DNA of 64,000 nucleotides, from assembly GCF_005771525.1 (NCBI RefSeq), contig NZ_VAVZ01000009.1, forward strand, positions 23,724 to 87,723, written 5' to 3'. The notes under the pieces were generated by a model. That model was not told the DNA's origin. It did no database searches and was given only the letters and a program-made list of their open reading frames with translations. The stretch's first letter is position 1, and each line of letters opens with the position of its first letter. This DNA comes from Nesterenkonia salmonea. GTDB lineage: Bacteria; Actinomycetota; Actinomycetes; Actinomycetales; Micrococcaceae. Of the stretch, positions 27,254-36,156 are shown one piece after another. Made by a program: the position numbers and the translations under genes.

Positions 27254-28344
27254 GTCTCAAGCCTCACCACGTCGTCGTAGTCTTCCGCTTCTTGAGCCAG
27301 TTCACGCACGGGCCGCCCACTGAGCAGCGCCACCGGGTCCATCCAACTCCAGGGCAGCAGCACAAAGGCTCGGCCTGCCGCTGAGGGGTGCGGGACCTGG
27401 AGTCGTGATGAGTCGATGGTCGCCGAGGCGAAGGTGACGATGTCCACGTCGAGCGTTCGGGGCCCGTGCCGCTGCTCCCGGACCCGGTTGTGGTCCGCTT
27501 CAATCCGTTGAGCCAGATCCAGCAAGCCGTGCGGAGAGAGTCTGGTCTCGATCTCCACCACGCGATTGAGGAAATCTCGCTGATGGGCCGGTCCGCCCAC
27601 GGGCTTGGTGCGCGCCGTCGGTGAAACCTTGACGACGACGACGTCTTCAGCTTCCTCCAGTGCCCGCACGGCTGAGGCTAGCGTGGCCCAGGAGTCACCG
27701 AGGTTGGAGCCTAGGGCCAGGACGCTTCTCACCGGGAAGGCCGCGGGCAAGTCAGGGTCGCGGTAGTGGTCAGTGACGGAGGCGTCGTCGTGCCCAAGCT
27801 CTGCCAGAGACGTGCGGTCATAGTGTCCTAGGTGCGCCGTAGGGGTGGTGAGCGTGACGCCCTCATCGTCGGTCAGCGGCGAGTCAACCGAGCTGGTTTG
27901 GTCCTCGACCAGTTCACCCTCGTAGATGCCGGAGACTGTCTGCCGTGGGCTTTCCAGTGCGGGGCTCTCCGAGGTTTCGGAGCGGGTGCGGTGGATGGTG
28001 ACCGACACATCGTCGAACGCCTGCGTCAGCGGAGCCTGCGGCTTGTGCACGGTGACTGCGGCCGCTTCGATGCGCGCGTCAGACCGGATGATGGCAGTGG
28101 TCAGGGTCTCTGCGAGCGCCTCGATGAGCGCGAATCTCCGATCTGTGACGATGTCCTCGATGAGGTCAGCCACCGCTGCGTAGGACACCGTGTCGTCCAG
28201 ATCGTCGCTTTGGCCAGCAGAGGTCAGATCTAGGCGGAGTTCTGCATCAATGACCAGGGGTTGTGCTGCCGTCTTCTCCTGGTCGAGAACACCGATGAGC
28301 GCCGACAACTGCAGGCCGTTCAGCCGAATCACGTCGTACCCCAT
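27250..28344 (-). CDS. folBK: Fused dihydroneopterin aldolase-HPPK (FolB-FolK)
   Basis: 364-residue fusion of two consecutive folate enzymes. Residues ~4-120 are FolB (RLNGLQLSALIGVLDQEK, DTVSYAAVADLIEDIV, VTVHKPQAPLTQAFDDVSVTI), which releases glycolaldehyde from dihydroneopterin. Residues ~205-364 are FolK (VLALGSNLGDSW, RDFLNRVVEIETRLSP, the GPRTLDVDIV Mg/ATP loop, PHPSAAGRAFVLLPW), which adds pyrophosphate. Between them lies an ~85-residue acidic, Ser/Thr-rich linker with no recognisable domain. folP and folE lie upstream beyond the gntR-acdS insertion. Confidence 0.94.
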   Translation of the reverse strand: MGYDVIRLNGLQLSALIGVLDQEKTAAQPLVIDAELRLDLTSAGQSDDLDDTVSYAAVADLIEDIVTDRRFALIEALAETLTTAIIRSDARIEAAAVTVHKPQAPLTQAFDDVSVTIHRTRSETSESPALESPRQTVSGIYEGELVEDQTSSVDSPLTDDEGVTLTTPTAHLGHYDRTSLAELGHDDASVTDHYRDPDLPAAFPVRSVLALGSNLGDSWATLASAVRALEEAEDVVVVKVSPTARTKPVGGPAHQRDFLNRVVEIETRLSPHGLLDLAQRIEADHNRVREQRHGPRTLDVDIVTFASATIDSSRLQVPHPSAAGRAFVLLPWSWMDPVALLSGRPVRELAQEAEDYDDVVRLET

Positions 28345-28426
28345 GGTCCAAGGCTACGCCACCGGTCGGGTCCCGTTGAAGCCTGCCGCGCGCGCCTGAC
28401 GATGCGGCATTCGGGGCGCTGCGTGC

Positions 28427-29068
28427 TTAGGTTTCGAGGGCCATCCAGTTAGACCGCACCAGATCTCTGCACTGTGCAGAATCGGAAGCGGCTGCGGCAT
28501 CAATAATGTGTTGGTGCTGGGCCACAGAAGCATGGGCTCGGGCTGAGTCGAAGTGCAGGTACTCGGCTCGCCTGAGGACCGGCATCACCTGATCCAGATG
28601 CTCGGCGAGCACGGGGTTGAGGCTCCTGCTGGTGAAGACTCCGTGGAAGGTATCATCAGCCTGAACGCACTGGTCAGCGTTCTGGGTACCGACGCCCTCG
28701 CTGAGGGCCTCATTAGCATCTTGGAGCTGGTAGAGATCTTCCGGGCGTAGGTTCGGTACTGCGAGGAAGGCGGCCAGTGCGTGGAGTTCAGCCGCTACGG
28801 CTCGGGAGTGAGCGACTGCCTCCTTGTCGTAGGGCGTGACCATGGTCGAACGGCCCGGGATTGCGGTGACCAGGCCAGTGCGCTCTAAGCGCAGAAGCGC
28901 TTCCCTGATGGGGGTTCGAGACACTCCCAACCACTGCTGGAGCTGGGTGTCGACCAGCTTCTCGCCTGGGTGGATGGCACCGGTGACGATCGCATCGCGG
29001 ATGGCGCGGTAGACGTCGTCGCGCAGCAGCGACCGCTGGTGCACTGGGTTCGTTGTGGGCACGGGCAT
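28427..29068 (-). CDS. GntR-family (FCD) transcriptional regulator
   Basis: About 213 residues. The winged helix-turn-helix is at the N-terminus (LLRDDVYRAIRDAIVTGAIHPGEKLVDTQLQQWLGVSRTPIREAL), then an FCD effector domain of six or seven helices with the metal/ligand His positions in FHGVFT and HQHIIDA. I start at the ATG at 29068; one at 29077 is also possible. It is divergent from the ACC deaminase gene, with a perfect palindrome between them, so it most likely controls that gene, perhaps with ACC or a related amino acid as ligand (inference). Confidence 0.85.
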   Translation of the reverse strand: MPVPTTNPVHQRSLLRDDVYRAIRDAIVTGAIHPGEKLVDTQLQQWLGVSRTPIREALLRLERTGLVTAIPGRSTMVTPYDKEAVAHSRAVAAELHALAAFLAVPNLRPEDLYQLQDANEALSEGVGTQNADQCVQADDTFHGVFTSRSLNPVLAEHLDQVMPVLRRAEYLHFDSARAHASVAQHQHIIDAAAASDSAQCRDLVRSNWMALET

Positions 29069-29133
29069 GCCAAGCATCCTATGCGAGTGGGGAAGTGCGC
29101 TCGCGGAAGATTCGCCATTGACATATCCTCGGC

Positions 29134-29154
29134 TGCAATATTCAATATATTGCA
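29134..29154. promoter_or_regulatory. Candidate GntR operator between regulator and acdS
   Basis: TGCAATAT-TCAAT-ATATTGCA: a perfect 8-base inverted repeat with a 5-base centre in the AT-rich gap of the divergent pair, 55 bp before the acdS start. The size suits an FCD-type GntR dimer. Binding is inferred. Confidence 0.6.
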
Positions 29155-29208
29155 AGTGGTGGTGCGATACGCCTCTCGATCGTGATGTCTATCCAAGGAG
29201 GCCCTCCG

Positions 29209-30213
29209 ATGGCCCTGTCTGACTTTGACCGCTATCCCCTGACGTTCGGACCTAGCCCGGTTCATCCGTTGGAGCGGCTCACGGAGCATCTTAGGGGCGC
29301 GCAGATCTGGGCCAAACGCGAAGACGTCAACTCTGGGCTCGCCTTCGGCGGCAATAAAACACGCAAGATGGAGTACATCGTTCCCGATATTCTGGCCTCG
29401 GGAGCCGACACCTTGGTGAGCATCGGCGGCTACCAGTCCAATCACACCCGCCAGGTCGCCGCCATCGCAGCCAAACTGGGACTGAAAGCCCGGCTCGTGC
29501 AGGAAAAATGGGTGGACTGGCCAGACGCGGTCAATGACAAGGTCGGCAACATTCTGCTCTCCCGGCTCATGGGCGCGGAGGTGTCCCTCAGCCCCTCTGG
29601 TTTTGACATCGGCATCCGCTCCAGCTGGCAAGAGGCTATCGCTGAGGTTGAAGAGGCTGGAGGGGTCCCCTATGCGATTCCCGCAGGGGCCTCGGAGCAC
29701 AAGTTCGGGGGTCTGGGCTTCGCGAACTGGGCCTATGAGGTCGAGCAGCAGGAGAAGGAGCTCGGCATATTCTTTGACACGATCGTGGTCTGCACAGTCA
29801 CCGGATCAACCCATGCGGGCATGATTGCTGGATTCGCAGGGCAGGACCGGCCCCGTCAGGTGTTGGGCATTGACGCCTCAGCCACACTTGAGAAAACCCA
29901 TGATCAGGTCTCACGCATCGCTCGGCATACTGCTGAACTCATAGGGCTGGACCGCGAGCTGCGCGATGATGAAATCACTGTCCTGGCGGGCTGGGCGGGA
30001 GACCTTTATGGAATCCCCGTTGAGTCCACCGTGGAGGCCATGAGGACCAGCGCGCAGCTGGAGGGCATGATCATTGACCCGGTCTACGAAGGAAAATCCA
30101 TGGCTGGACTGATCGACCTGGTGCGTTCAGGCCAAATCAGCAGCGATTCCACGGTGTTGTACGCACACCTTGGCGGACAGCCGGCCCTCAACGCCTACTC
30201 AGGAATTCTCTGA
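29209..30213 (+). CDS. acdS: 1-Aminocyclopropane-1-carboxylate (ACC) deaminase
   Basis: 334-residue PLP enzyme predicted to split ACC, the ethylene precursor of plants, to 2-oxobutyrate and ammonia. The PLP lysine is K50 in [36 protein letters not shown] VTGSTHAG and the C-terminal [11 protein letters not shown] and [11 protein letters not shown] follow. The Glu of VYEGK and the Leu of AHLGG are positions reported to separate true ACC deaminase from D-cysteine desulfhydrase, and both match ACC deaminase. The ATG at 29209 has AAGGAGG seven bases upstream, better than the upstream ATG. It splits the folate gene cluster. Confidence 0.87.
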   Translation: MALSDFDRYPLTFGPSPVHPLERLTEHLRGAQIWAKREDVNSGLAFGGNKTRKMEYIVPDILASGADTLVSIGGYQSNHTRQVAAIAAKLGLKARLVQEKWVDWPDAVNDKVGNILLSRLMGAEVSLSPSGFDIGIRSSWQEAIAEVEEAGGVPYAIPAGASEHKFGGLGFANWAYEVEQQEKELGIFFDTIVVCTVTGSTHAGMIAGFAGQDRPRQVLGIDASATLEKTHDQVSRIARHTAELIGLDRELRDDEITVLAGWAGDLYGIPVESTVEAMRTSAQLEGMIIDPVYEGKSMAGLIDLVRSGQISSDSTVLYAHLGGQPALNAYSGIL

Positions 30214-30250
30214 GCTACGGGGCACTGTGACACTCCGCCGGCGGGCAGGT

Positions 30251-31087
30251 TCAGCGCAGCGCGGTGAGCACAGCGAGAGCATCGGCTGTGGGACGCGGGT
30301 CGTGGACCCGGGCTGCCCAGCAGCCAGCGTGAGCTGCGTGGATGCTCAGGGATGCCGTGGCTGCGTCGCGCTGTTCAGGAGGTCGGGGTGCGCCTTGAGA
30401 ATCGGCCAACAGTTGGCCGAGAAATCCTTTGCGGGAGACACCTAAAAGTATCCGGTGTCCCAGGTCGGTGAATCGGGACAGATGACGCAGCAGCTGCCAG
30501 TTCTGGTCGTGGGTCTTGGCGAAACCGATCCCGGGGTCAAGAATGATCCGCTCGGCAGAGACGCCAGCGTCCAGATAGCGTTGGCGGATCGTCAGCAGCT
30601 CAGTGATCACCTCACCGACCACGTCACGGTACTCGGCTCGGTCCTGCATGGTGCGGGCATCTCCCCTGTTATGGGTGATGACCACCTCGCAGCCGAAACG
30701 AGCCACCGTGCGGGGCATCGCCGCATCAGTGAGGAGACCGGAGACATCGTTGATGATGAGCTCTGATGCCCGGTGGCCGGCGAGCTGCAGTGCAGCCTCT
30801 GCGGTGGCCGGGTGCCGAGTGTCGACAGAGATGACCGCTGAGACGCCGAGCAGTCTCTCCAGCACTGGCAGGATCCGCTGCTGTTCGTGGTCCGGGTGGA
30901 CAGGTTCGGCGCCTGGGCGGGTCGATTCACCACCGATGTCGATGATGTCGGCTCCGGCGTCCAGTAGGCGTTGGGCCTCTTCTACGACGACGTCGATCTC
31001 CTTAACGGCACTCTGGCTAGCGCTGATGAACCGGCCACCGTCGGAGAAGCTGTCTGGGGTCACATTCAGGATTCCCATGATGTGCAT
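30251..31087 (-). CDS. folP: Dihydropteroate synthase
   Basis: 278-residue TIM-barrel enzyme joining p-aminobenzoate to dihydropterin pyrophosphate; target of sulfonamides. MGILNVTPDSFSDGG at the N-terminus is the diphosphate loop. IDIGGESTRPGA, SVDTRHPATAE, LIINDVSG and the later LLGVSRKGFLG are conserved. Start ATG at 31087, 11 bp after the folE stop, with GAGG upstream. The pterin/pABA residues appear intact. Convergent with acdS. Confidence 0.95.
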   Translation of the reverse strand: MHIMGILNVTPDSFSDGGRFISASQSAVKEIDVVVEEAQRLLDAGADIIDIGGESTRPGAEPVHPDHEQQRILPVLERLLGVSAVISVDTRHPATAEAALQLAGHRASELIINDVSGLLTDAAMPRTVARFGCEVVITHNRGDARTMQDRAEYRDVVGEVITELLTIRQRYLDAGVSAERIILDPGIGFAKTHDQNWQLLRHLSRFTDLGHRILLGVSRKGFLGQLLADSQGAPRPPEQRDAATASLSIHAAHAGCWAARVHDPRPTADALAVLTALR

Positions 31088-31098
31088 GATGGAAGGCC

Positions 31099-31671
31099 TC
31101 AGCTGTGCAGGATGAGGCTCATAGCCTCAGAGCGGGTCGCAGCGCTTCTTAGGGCCCCGCGCACGGCGGAGGTGACGGTTTTCGCTCCGGGTTTTGAGAC
31201 TCCGCGCATGGACATGCAGAGGTGCTCAGACTCGATCACCACGATCACACCCTGTGGCTGCAGGTGCTCCATGAGCGAATCAGCGATCTGGGTGGTGAGC
31301 TGCTCTTGAACCTGGGGGCGCTTAGCAAAGATGTCTACTAGACGGGCGAGCTTCGACAGCCCTGTGACTTTTCCTTCTTCGGCCGGGATGTAGCCCACAT
31401 GCGCCTTGCCGTAGAACGGCACCAGGTGGTGCTCACACATGGAGTAGAAGGGCACGTCCCGCACCAGCACGAGTTCTTGGTGCCCGATGTCGAAGGTAGT
31501 GCTCAGCAGTTCTGCGGGGTCCTGGTGGAGCCCTTTGAATGCCTCCGCGTAGGCCTTGGCCACCCGGGTTGGGGTTTGTTTCAGGCCCTCCCGGTCCGGG
31601 TCCTCACCGATCGCCAGGAGGATCTCGCGCACGGCGGCCTCAATACGGGGCAGGTCGACTGCATCCGTCAT
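31099..31671 (-). CDS. folE: GTP cyclohydrolase I
   Basis: 190-residue enzyme opening the folate pathway from GTP. Zinc and active-site motifs are [24 protein letters not shown] and the C-terminal [21 protein letters not shown] start at the ATG at 31671, with AGGGAGGA eight bases upstream; the longer frame adds a non-conserved leader. Order ftsH-folE-folP is typical for actinobacteria. Confidence 0.95.
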   Translation of the reverse strand: MTDAVDLPRIEAAVREILLAIGEDPDREGLKQTPTRVAKAYAEAFKGLHQDPAELLSTTFDIGHQELVLVRDVPFYSMCEHHLVPFYGKAHVGYIPAEEGKVTGLSKLARLVDIFAKRPQVQEQLTTQIADSLMEHLQPQGVIVVIESEHLCMSMRGVSKPGAKTVTSAVRGALRSAATRSEAMSLILHS

Positions 31672-31772
31672 CACGCGTCCTCCCTCATACGGCGGCGCAT
31701 ACTGCCGATACATCTGCCACGTATAGGCGGGTTTTCTGGGCGGCATTCGCCGACGAATGGCGGGATGCGGTC

Positions 31773-33680
31773 TCAGCCATTCTTTTCCTCGATCACCAGC
31801 GGGCGGTCGGGACTGGACTCCCAGACCTCGCGGATGGGGCGCTTGGTCACATTGGTGAAGATCTCAGCAACCTCGTGGGCGTTGAGCGTTTCGACCCGCA
31901 GCAGCTCTTCAGCGAGAGTATCCAGGATGTGCCGGTTTTCAGTCAGCGCCCAGTAGGCCTCATCGTGGGCTTCATCAATGATGCTGCGCACCTCGGAGTC
32001 GACGATCGCCGCCAGGTTCTCGGAGTACTCCTTACCTGAGGTCATCTCCTTCCCCAAGAAGGGGCTGGAGTCCCCGGAGCCCAGCTTCACGGATCCGACC
32101 TTAGCGCTCATGCCGTACTCGGTGACCATCCGGCGTGCAGTGTCGGTGGCTTTCTGAATGTCATTGGCGGCACCGGTGGAGGGGTCGCGGAAGACAATCT
32201 CCTCTGCCACCCGGCCACCCATGGCGTAGGCGATGGTGTCCAGCAGCTCATTGCGCGTGGTGGAGTATTTGTCATCTTCGGGGATCACCATGGTGTAGCC
32301 CAGGGCGCGCCCCCTGGGGAGGATCGTGATTTTGGTGACCGGGGCCGAGTAGTTCAGTGCTGCAGCAACCAGCGCGTGACCGCCTTCGTGATAGGCGGTG
32401 ACTCGACGTTCGTGGTCCTTCATCAACCGGGTGCGTTTCTGCGGACCTGCCATGACCCGGTCGATCGCTTCATCTATAGCGCGGTCATCGATCAGGTCGG
32501 CGTTGGAGCGGGCCGTGAGGAGGGCTGCCTCGTTGAGCACATTGGCAAGATCCGCGCCGGTGAACCCGGGGGTTTTCCGCGCGACTTGTTTGAGGTCCAG
32601 GTCAGGCACCATGGGCTTGCCCTTGGAGTGGACGTGCAGGATCTGCTTACGGCCGTTGAAGTCTGGCGCTTCAACCGGAATCTGCCGGTCGAACCGGCCG
32701 GGGCGCAGCAGCGCTGGGTCGAGCACATCGGGCCGGTTGGTTGCGGCGATCACGATGATATTGGCGTTGGCGTCAAAGCCGTCCATCTCCACCAGCAGCT
32801 GGTTCAGGGTCTGCTCACGTTCGTCGTTACCGCCGCCTACGCCGGCTCCGCGCTGACGCCCGACGGCGTCAATCTCGTCGACGAAGATAATCGCCGGTGA
32901 GTTCTCCTTGGCCTGCTTGAACAGGTCACGCACTCGGGAGGCGCCTACGCCGACGAACATCTCGACGAAGTCCGAACCCGAGATCGAGTAGAAACTACCA
33001 CCGGCTTCACCGGCCACTGCCTTGGCCAGCAGTGTCTTACCTGTGCCGGGAGGGCCGTAGAGCAGGACACCCTTGGGGATCTTGGCGCCAAGACGCTGGA
33101 ACTTCTCCGGTTCGGAGAGGAATTCCTTGATCTCGTGGAGTTCCTCTACAGCTTCCTCGGCTCCGGCAACGTCCTGGAAGTTCACCTGCGGCATGTCCTT
33201 GTCGAACATCTTGGCCTTGGACTTACCGAACTGCATGACCCGGGATCCGCCGCCGGACATCCGGAGAATGAGCCAGATGAAGATCGCAGCGATGATCAGG
33301 AACGGAATCATGAACCCGAGCATTGACAGCAGCCAGTTCGACTGCTCTGGCTCGTCGGTGTAGCCGTCCAAGTCAGCTCCGGCGATGGACTCCGCGACCG
33401 TTTCCGCCCGCGCCTGGGAGAAGTGGAAGTGTACGGCGTCTTCGTACTCAGTGCCGTCGAGTTCAAAGGACTCCGCGAGGGTGAGGTCCACCCGCGAGTC
33501 ACCGTCGTCAATCCGTGCCTCGGTGACCTGGCCGTCCTCAATGAGCTCCATGCCCACATTGGTGTCGACCCGCTGGCCGGCTCCGGAGGAGCTGAACAGC
33601 GCCGGAACCGCCACAAGCAGAATCAGCACCGCTAGGAGGATCCAGAACAGCGGCCCGGTAAAGATCTTCTTGAAGTTCAT
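31773..33680 (-). CDS. ftsH: Membrane-bound ATP-dependent zinc protease FtsH
   Basis: 635-residue hexameric protease of the inner membrane. One transmembrane helix is at residues ~9-29 and a second at ~115-140, with an acidic extracytoplasmic domain between. The AAA domain has GPPGTGKT, the [11 protein letters not shown]alker B, and a second-region-of-homology [19 protein letters not shown]. The M41 zinc site HEGGH precedes the Asp ligand region. The C-terminus is shorter than in some actinobacteria. The ~196-bp upstream gap contains its promoter region but no gene. Confidence 0.96.
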   Translation of the reverse strand: MNFKKIFTGPLFWILLAVLILLVAVPALFSSSGAGQRVDTNVGMELIEDGQVTEARIDDGDSRVDLTLAESFELDGTEYEDAVHFHFSQARAETVAESIAGADLDGYTDEPEQSNWLLSMLGFMIPFLIIAAIFIWLILRMSGGGSRVMQFGKSKAKMFDKDMPQVNFQDVAGAEEAVEELHEIKEFLSEPEKFQRLGAKIPKGVLLYGPPGTGKTLLAKAVAGEAGGSFYSISGSDFVEMFVGVGASRVRDLFKQAKENSPAIIFVDEIDAVGRQRGAGVGGGNDEREQTLNQLLVEMDGFDANANIIVIAATNRPDVLDPALLRPGRFDRQIPVEAPDFNGRKQILHVHSKGKPMVPDLDLKQVARKTPGFTGADLANVLNEAALLTARSNADLIDDRAIDEAIDRVMAGPQKRTRLMKDHERRVTAYHEGGHALVAAALNYSAPVTKITILPRGRALGYTMVIPEDDKYSTTRNELLDTIAYAMGGRVAEEIVFRDPSTGAANDIQKATDTARRMVTEYGMSAKVGSVKLGSGDSSPFLGKEMTSGKEYSENLAAIVDSEVRSIIDEAHDEAYWALTENRHILDTLAEELLRVETLNAHEVAEIFTNVTKRPIREVWESSPDRPLVIEEKNG

Positions 33681-33737
33681 TCAGCTCCGTCGCGCGCGTG
33701 CGAACACAAGGATAAGGGTCAGCTCTATACGGTACTA

Positions 33738-33752
33738 GAGCACGACGACGCC
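33738..33752. repeat. Intergenic copy of the 15-mer GAGCACGACGACGCC
   Basis: Exact copies are also at 11844-11858 and 37927-37941, with one-mismatch versions at 27781-27795 and 56623-56637 (minus strand). The 11-base core ACGACGACGCC occurs 11 times in the window by my count. This copy is outside any gene, so it cannot be explained by protein coding. Confidence 0.6.
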
Positions 33753-33876
33753 GCCTAAGCCGGGGTGCCGGAAGTTCGCCTCAGGCGGACTCACCGCCCA
33801 TAAGGGACCGCCTATAATCGGCGAGCCGAGATCATAGCGAAGTGGCAGTTGAGGCCGTTTGTCCGCCAGCTAAAAT

Positions 33877-34509
33877 TTAGGGGCCAATAAGGGGCCTCCC
33901 CCCGCTCTTCGTCCAATAGTCCGGGTACTTCTTCGTGCCACGATATTCACTGAGGACCCCCTCGTGTGAACGGATCCAGGCTGCGCCGGTGGAGTCATGA
34001 AAGAGTAGCTCCACGAGCGGACGGCGGTTCTTCTTGCGCCGCTTGAGCCACTCGTGCTTCCAATATTCCTGGGCTCCCGCAGCGATTTCGTTCCATTCGT
34101 TCTCTTTGCCGGTGGGAGGCAAAAACTTTGGGGACCCAGCATAGCGGCACTCGTCTCCCTTGAGATTCGGAAAGAACACCGCGAATCGCACGTCATAGAC
34201 GGGCGCCGACGAGGTGTTTTGTAGCACAACATGGAGATTCTCCTCCCCGTCGTCTCCCAGGGAGGTCTCAGTCCAACCCGCCACAGACTCAGCTTGGGCC
34301 CGCTCACGAATCGCCGAGTCCGTTTCGAACTGTTGTCTGGCGATTTCCGCCTGCTTCTGGGCTGCGTGAAGCTGCTGGGTCGCAGCGTTTGCCTGCGTGC
34401 GCATCTGAGCGAACGACCCTTTTGCATAAACTCCCGCGACTATAGCGGCAACGGCTGCGAGACCAGTCGCAATTGCCATGACTGTATCCGGGTTGAAGCC
34501 CCATTCCAT
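33877..34509 (-). CDS. Orphan membrane-anchored protein between ftsH and hpt
   Basis: 210 residues, not recognised. One hydrophobic helix (residues ~10-28, VMAIATGLAAVAAIVAGVYA) sits at the N-terminus. A Gln/Ala-rich coiled coil (~30-70, TQQLHAAQKQAEIARQQF) follows. The C-terminal soluble domain resembles the beta-rich ends of proteins reporting local charge (LHVVLQNTSSAPVYDVRFAV). That LxNxSxxPVYDVR-type pattern recurs in small orphan proteins often found near mobile DNA. The start codon is the ATG at 34509. It interrupts a gene order that is usually ftsH-hpt, so it is probably an acquired gene. Confidence 0.65.
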   Translation of the reverse strand: MEWGFNPDTVMAIATGLAAVAAIVAGVYAKGSFAQMRTQANAATQQLHAAQKQAEIARQQFETDSAIRERAQAESVAGWTETSLGDDGEENLHVVLQNTSSAPVYDVRFAVFFPNLKGDECRYAGSPKFLPPTGKENEWNEIAAGAQEYWKHEWLKRRKKNRRPLVELLFHDSTGAAWIRSHEGVLSEYRGTKKYPDYWTKSGGRPLIGP

Positions 34510-34519
34510 CGTAGATCGC

Positions 34520-35071
34520 CTACTCGTAGACGTGCGGCGCCAGGATGCCGATGCAGTCGAGATTGCGGTACTTCTCAGCGAAATCGAGGCCGTAGCCCAC
34601 AACGAACTTATTGGGGATGTCGTAGCCGATGTACTTCACGTCAATCGGCACCTTGGCCGCATCGGGTTTGCGCAGCAGAGTGCAGATCTCCACCGAGGCT
34701 GGCCCCCGGGACTGCAGATTGGCCTTGAGCCAGCTCAGTGTCAGTCCAGAGTCAATGATGTCTTCCACGATCAGCACGTGTCGGTTCATCAGGTCAGCAT
34801 CGAGGTCTTTGAGGATGCGCACCACGCCGGAGGACTTGGTGCCGGAGCCGTAGGAGGAGACGGCCATCCAGTCCATGGCGATATGCGAGCTCAGCGCGCG
34901 GGAAAGATCCGCCATGACCATCACCGCACCTTTGAGCACGCCGACAATGAGCACGTCCTTATCGGCGTAGTCGCGGTCAATCTCGGCGGCGAGCTCGCCG
35001 ATCCGAGCCTGGATCTGGTCGGCGGTGTAGAGAACTTCTTCGAGGTCGTCGTGGACGTCCTGGGAATCCAT
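34520..35071 (-). CDS. hpt: Hypoxanthine phosphoribosyltransferase
   Basis: 183-residue purine-salvage enzyme making IMP/GMP from hypoxanthine/guanine and PRPP. The PRPP-binding motif [14 protein letters not shown] is near residue 100, with [17 protein letters not shown] before it and [20 protein letters not shown] near the end, the base-binding loop. Downstream of tilS, as in most actinobacteria. Confidence 0.95.
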   Translation of the reverse strand: MDSQDVHDDLEEVLYTADQIQARIGELAAEIDRDYADKDVLIVGVLKGAVMVMADLSRALSSHIAMDWMAVSSYGSGTKSSGVVRILKDLDADLMNRHVLIVEDIIDSGLTLSWLKANLQSRGPASVEICTLLRKPDAAKVPIDVKYIGYDIPNKFVVGYGLDFAEKYRNLDCIGILAPHVYE

Positions 35072-35126
35072 CGGCTCCGCAGTGCTCCTTGGTCTCTGCC
35101 GCGCCCGCCGATTCGGCGGACGGTTC

Positions 35127-36146
35127 TCACCCTGATGGCGGAACGATCACCAGTTTTCCATAGTCCGGGCTCTGACGCGCACCACGGTGAACTCGGATGT
35201 GTCCCTCCAACTCCACAGGGCCCGCGGAGCGGCTGCCGGTCACCAGTTTCTCGGTCGCTGAGAGTCGCTCGAAGCTGGGGTTGGGTCCCCCGGCTGCGGC
35301 CACCGCCAGGGCGATCACCCGTCGGCGGATGGCAGGCGGTTCGGCCCGCAGGGCCTTGAGCTTCAAGCGGAGCGCGCCGGTATGGTCCGGGTCCTCAAGG
35401 AGGGCGGGAAACACGTCTTTGGCCTGGGACTCCAGGTAATCGGCGTCAGCCGCGGCGATCTTTGCGGTACGGGCCAGTGACTCCCGGATGGAGCCGGAGA
35501 GTTCCCGTTCCAGATAGGGAAGAACCTGCGTACGGATCTTCGAGCGCAGGTATCTGGGGTCGGCGTTGGCAGGATCGTCCCACCAGTCCAGTCCATGGTG
35601 GCGGCAGATGGATTCAGTATCTGCTCGACTGAGGTCCAGCAGCGGCCTGCGGAATGGGCCGCGCGCCGCCGGAATCCCCGCCAGGGACCGGGTCCCGGAA
35701 CCGCGGGCCAGGCCCAGAAGCACCTGTTCGACCTGGTCGTCCTTGGTGTGGGCCAGCATGATTCTGGTGGCGCCGAGGTCCTGCATCGCTTCCCGGAAAG
35801 CCTGATAACGGCCGGTCCGCGCAGCAGCTTCCGGCCCCAACGGAGAATCGGAGCGGACCGTCGCAGGGTAGATCCTGACGGGGTCAAGTCCTAGGTCTTT
35901 GAGTTGGCTGACCGCTCTGCCTGAGATCTCCACGGAGTCCGGGTGCAGGTGGTGATCCACCACGATGCCGCCTACGCGGGCGGTCGCCGAGGGGCCGCTG
36001 GTGCGCTGATGGTGCCAGGCCGCCGCGGCGGCGAGCGCCAGGGAATCGGCTCCCCCTGAGCAGGCCACCAGGGTCAGACCCTGCTGGTCAAGCATGTCGC
36101 CGGCGGCCTTGCGCGCCGAATGCAACGCTGACGGAGCTCCTGGCAT
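35127..36146 (-). CDS. tilS: tRNA(Ile)-lysidine synthetase
   Basis: 339-residue ATP-dependent enzyme placing lysidine at C34 of tRNA-Ile(CAU). The PP-loop SGGADS is at residues ~30-35, with [30 protein letters not shown] and [14 protein letters not shown] further on. The frame is open to 36332, but the ATG at 36146 fits the family and leaves 10 bp to the upstream metalloprotease gene. The C-terminal tRNA-recognition part is short, as in other actinobacterial TilS. Confidence 0.93.
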   Translation of the reverse strand: MPGAPSALHSARKAAGDMLDQQGLTLVACSGGADSLALAAAAAWHHQRTSGPSATARVGGIVVDHHLHPDSVEISGRAVSQLKDLGLDPVRIYPATVRSDSPLGPEAAARTGRYQAFREAMQDLGATRIMLAHTKDDQVEQVLLGLARGSGTRSLAGIPAARGPFRRPLLDLSRADTESICRHHGLDWWDDPANADPRYLRSKIRTQVLPYLERELSGSIRESLARTAKIAAADADYLESQAKDVFPALLEDPDHTGALRLKLKALRAEPPAIRRRVIALAVAAAGGPNPSFERLSATEKLVTGSRSAGPVELEGHIRVHRGARQSPDYGKLVIVPPSG

Positions 36147-36156
36147 CGCCGCCACC

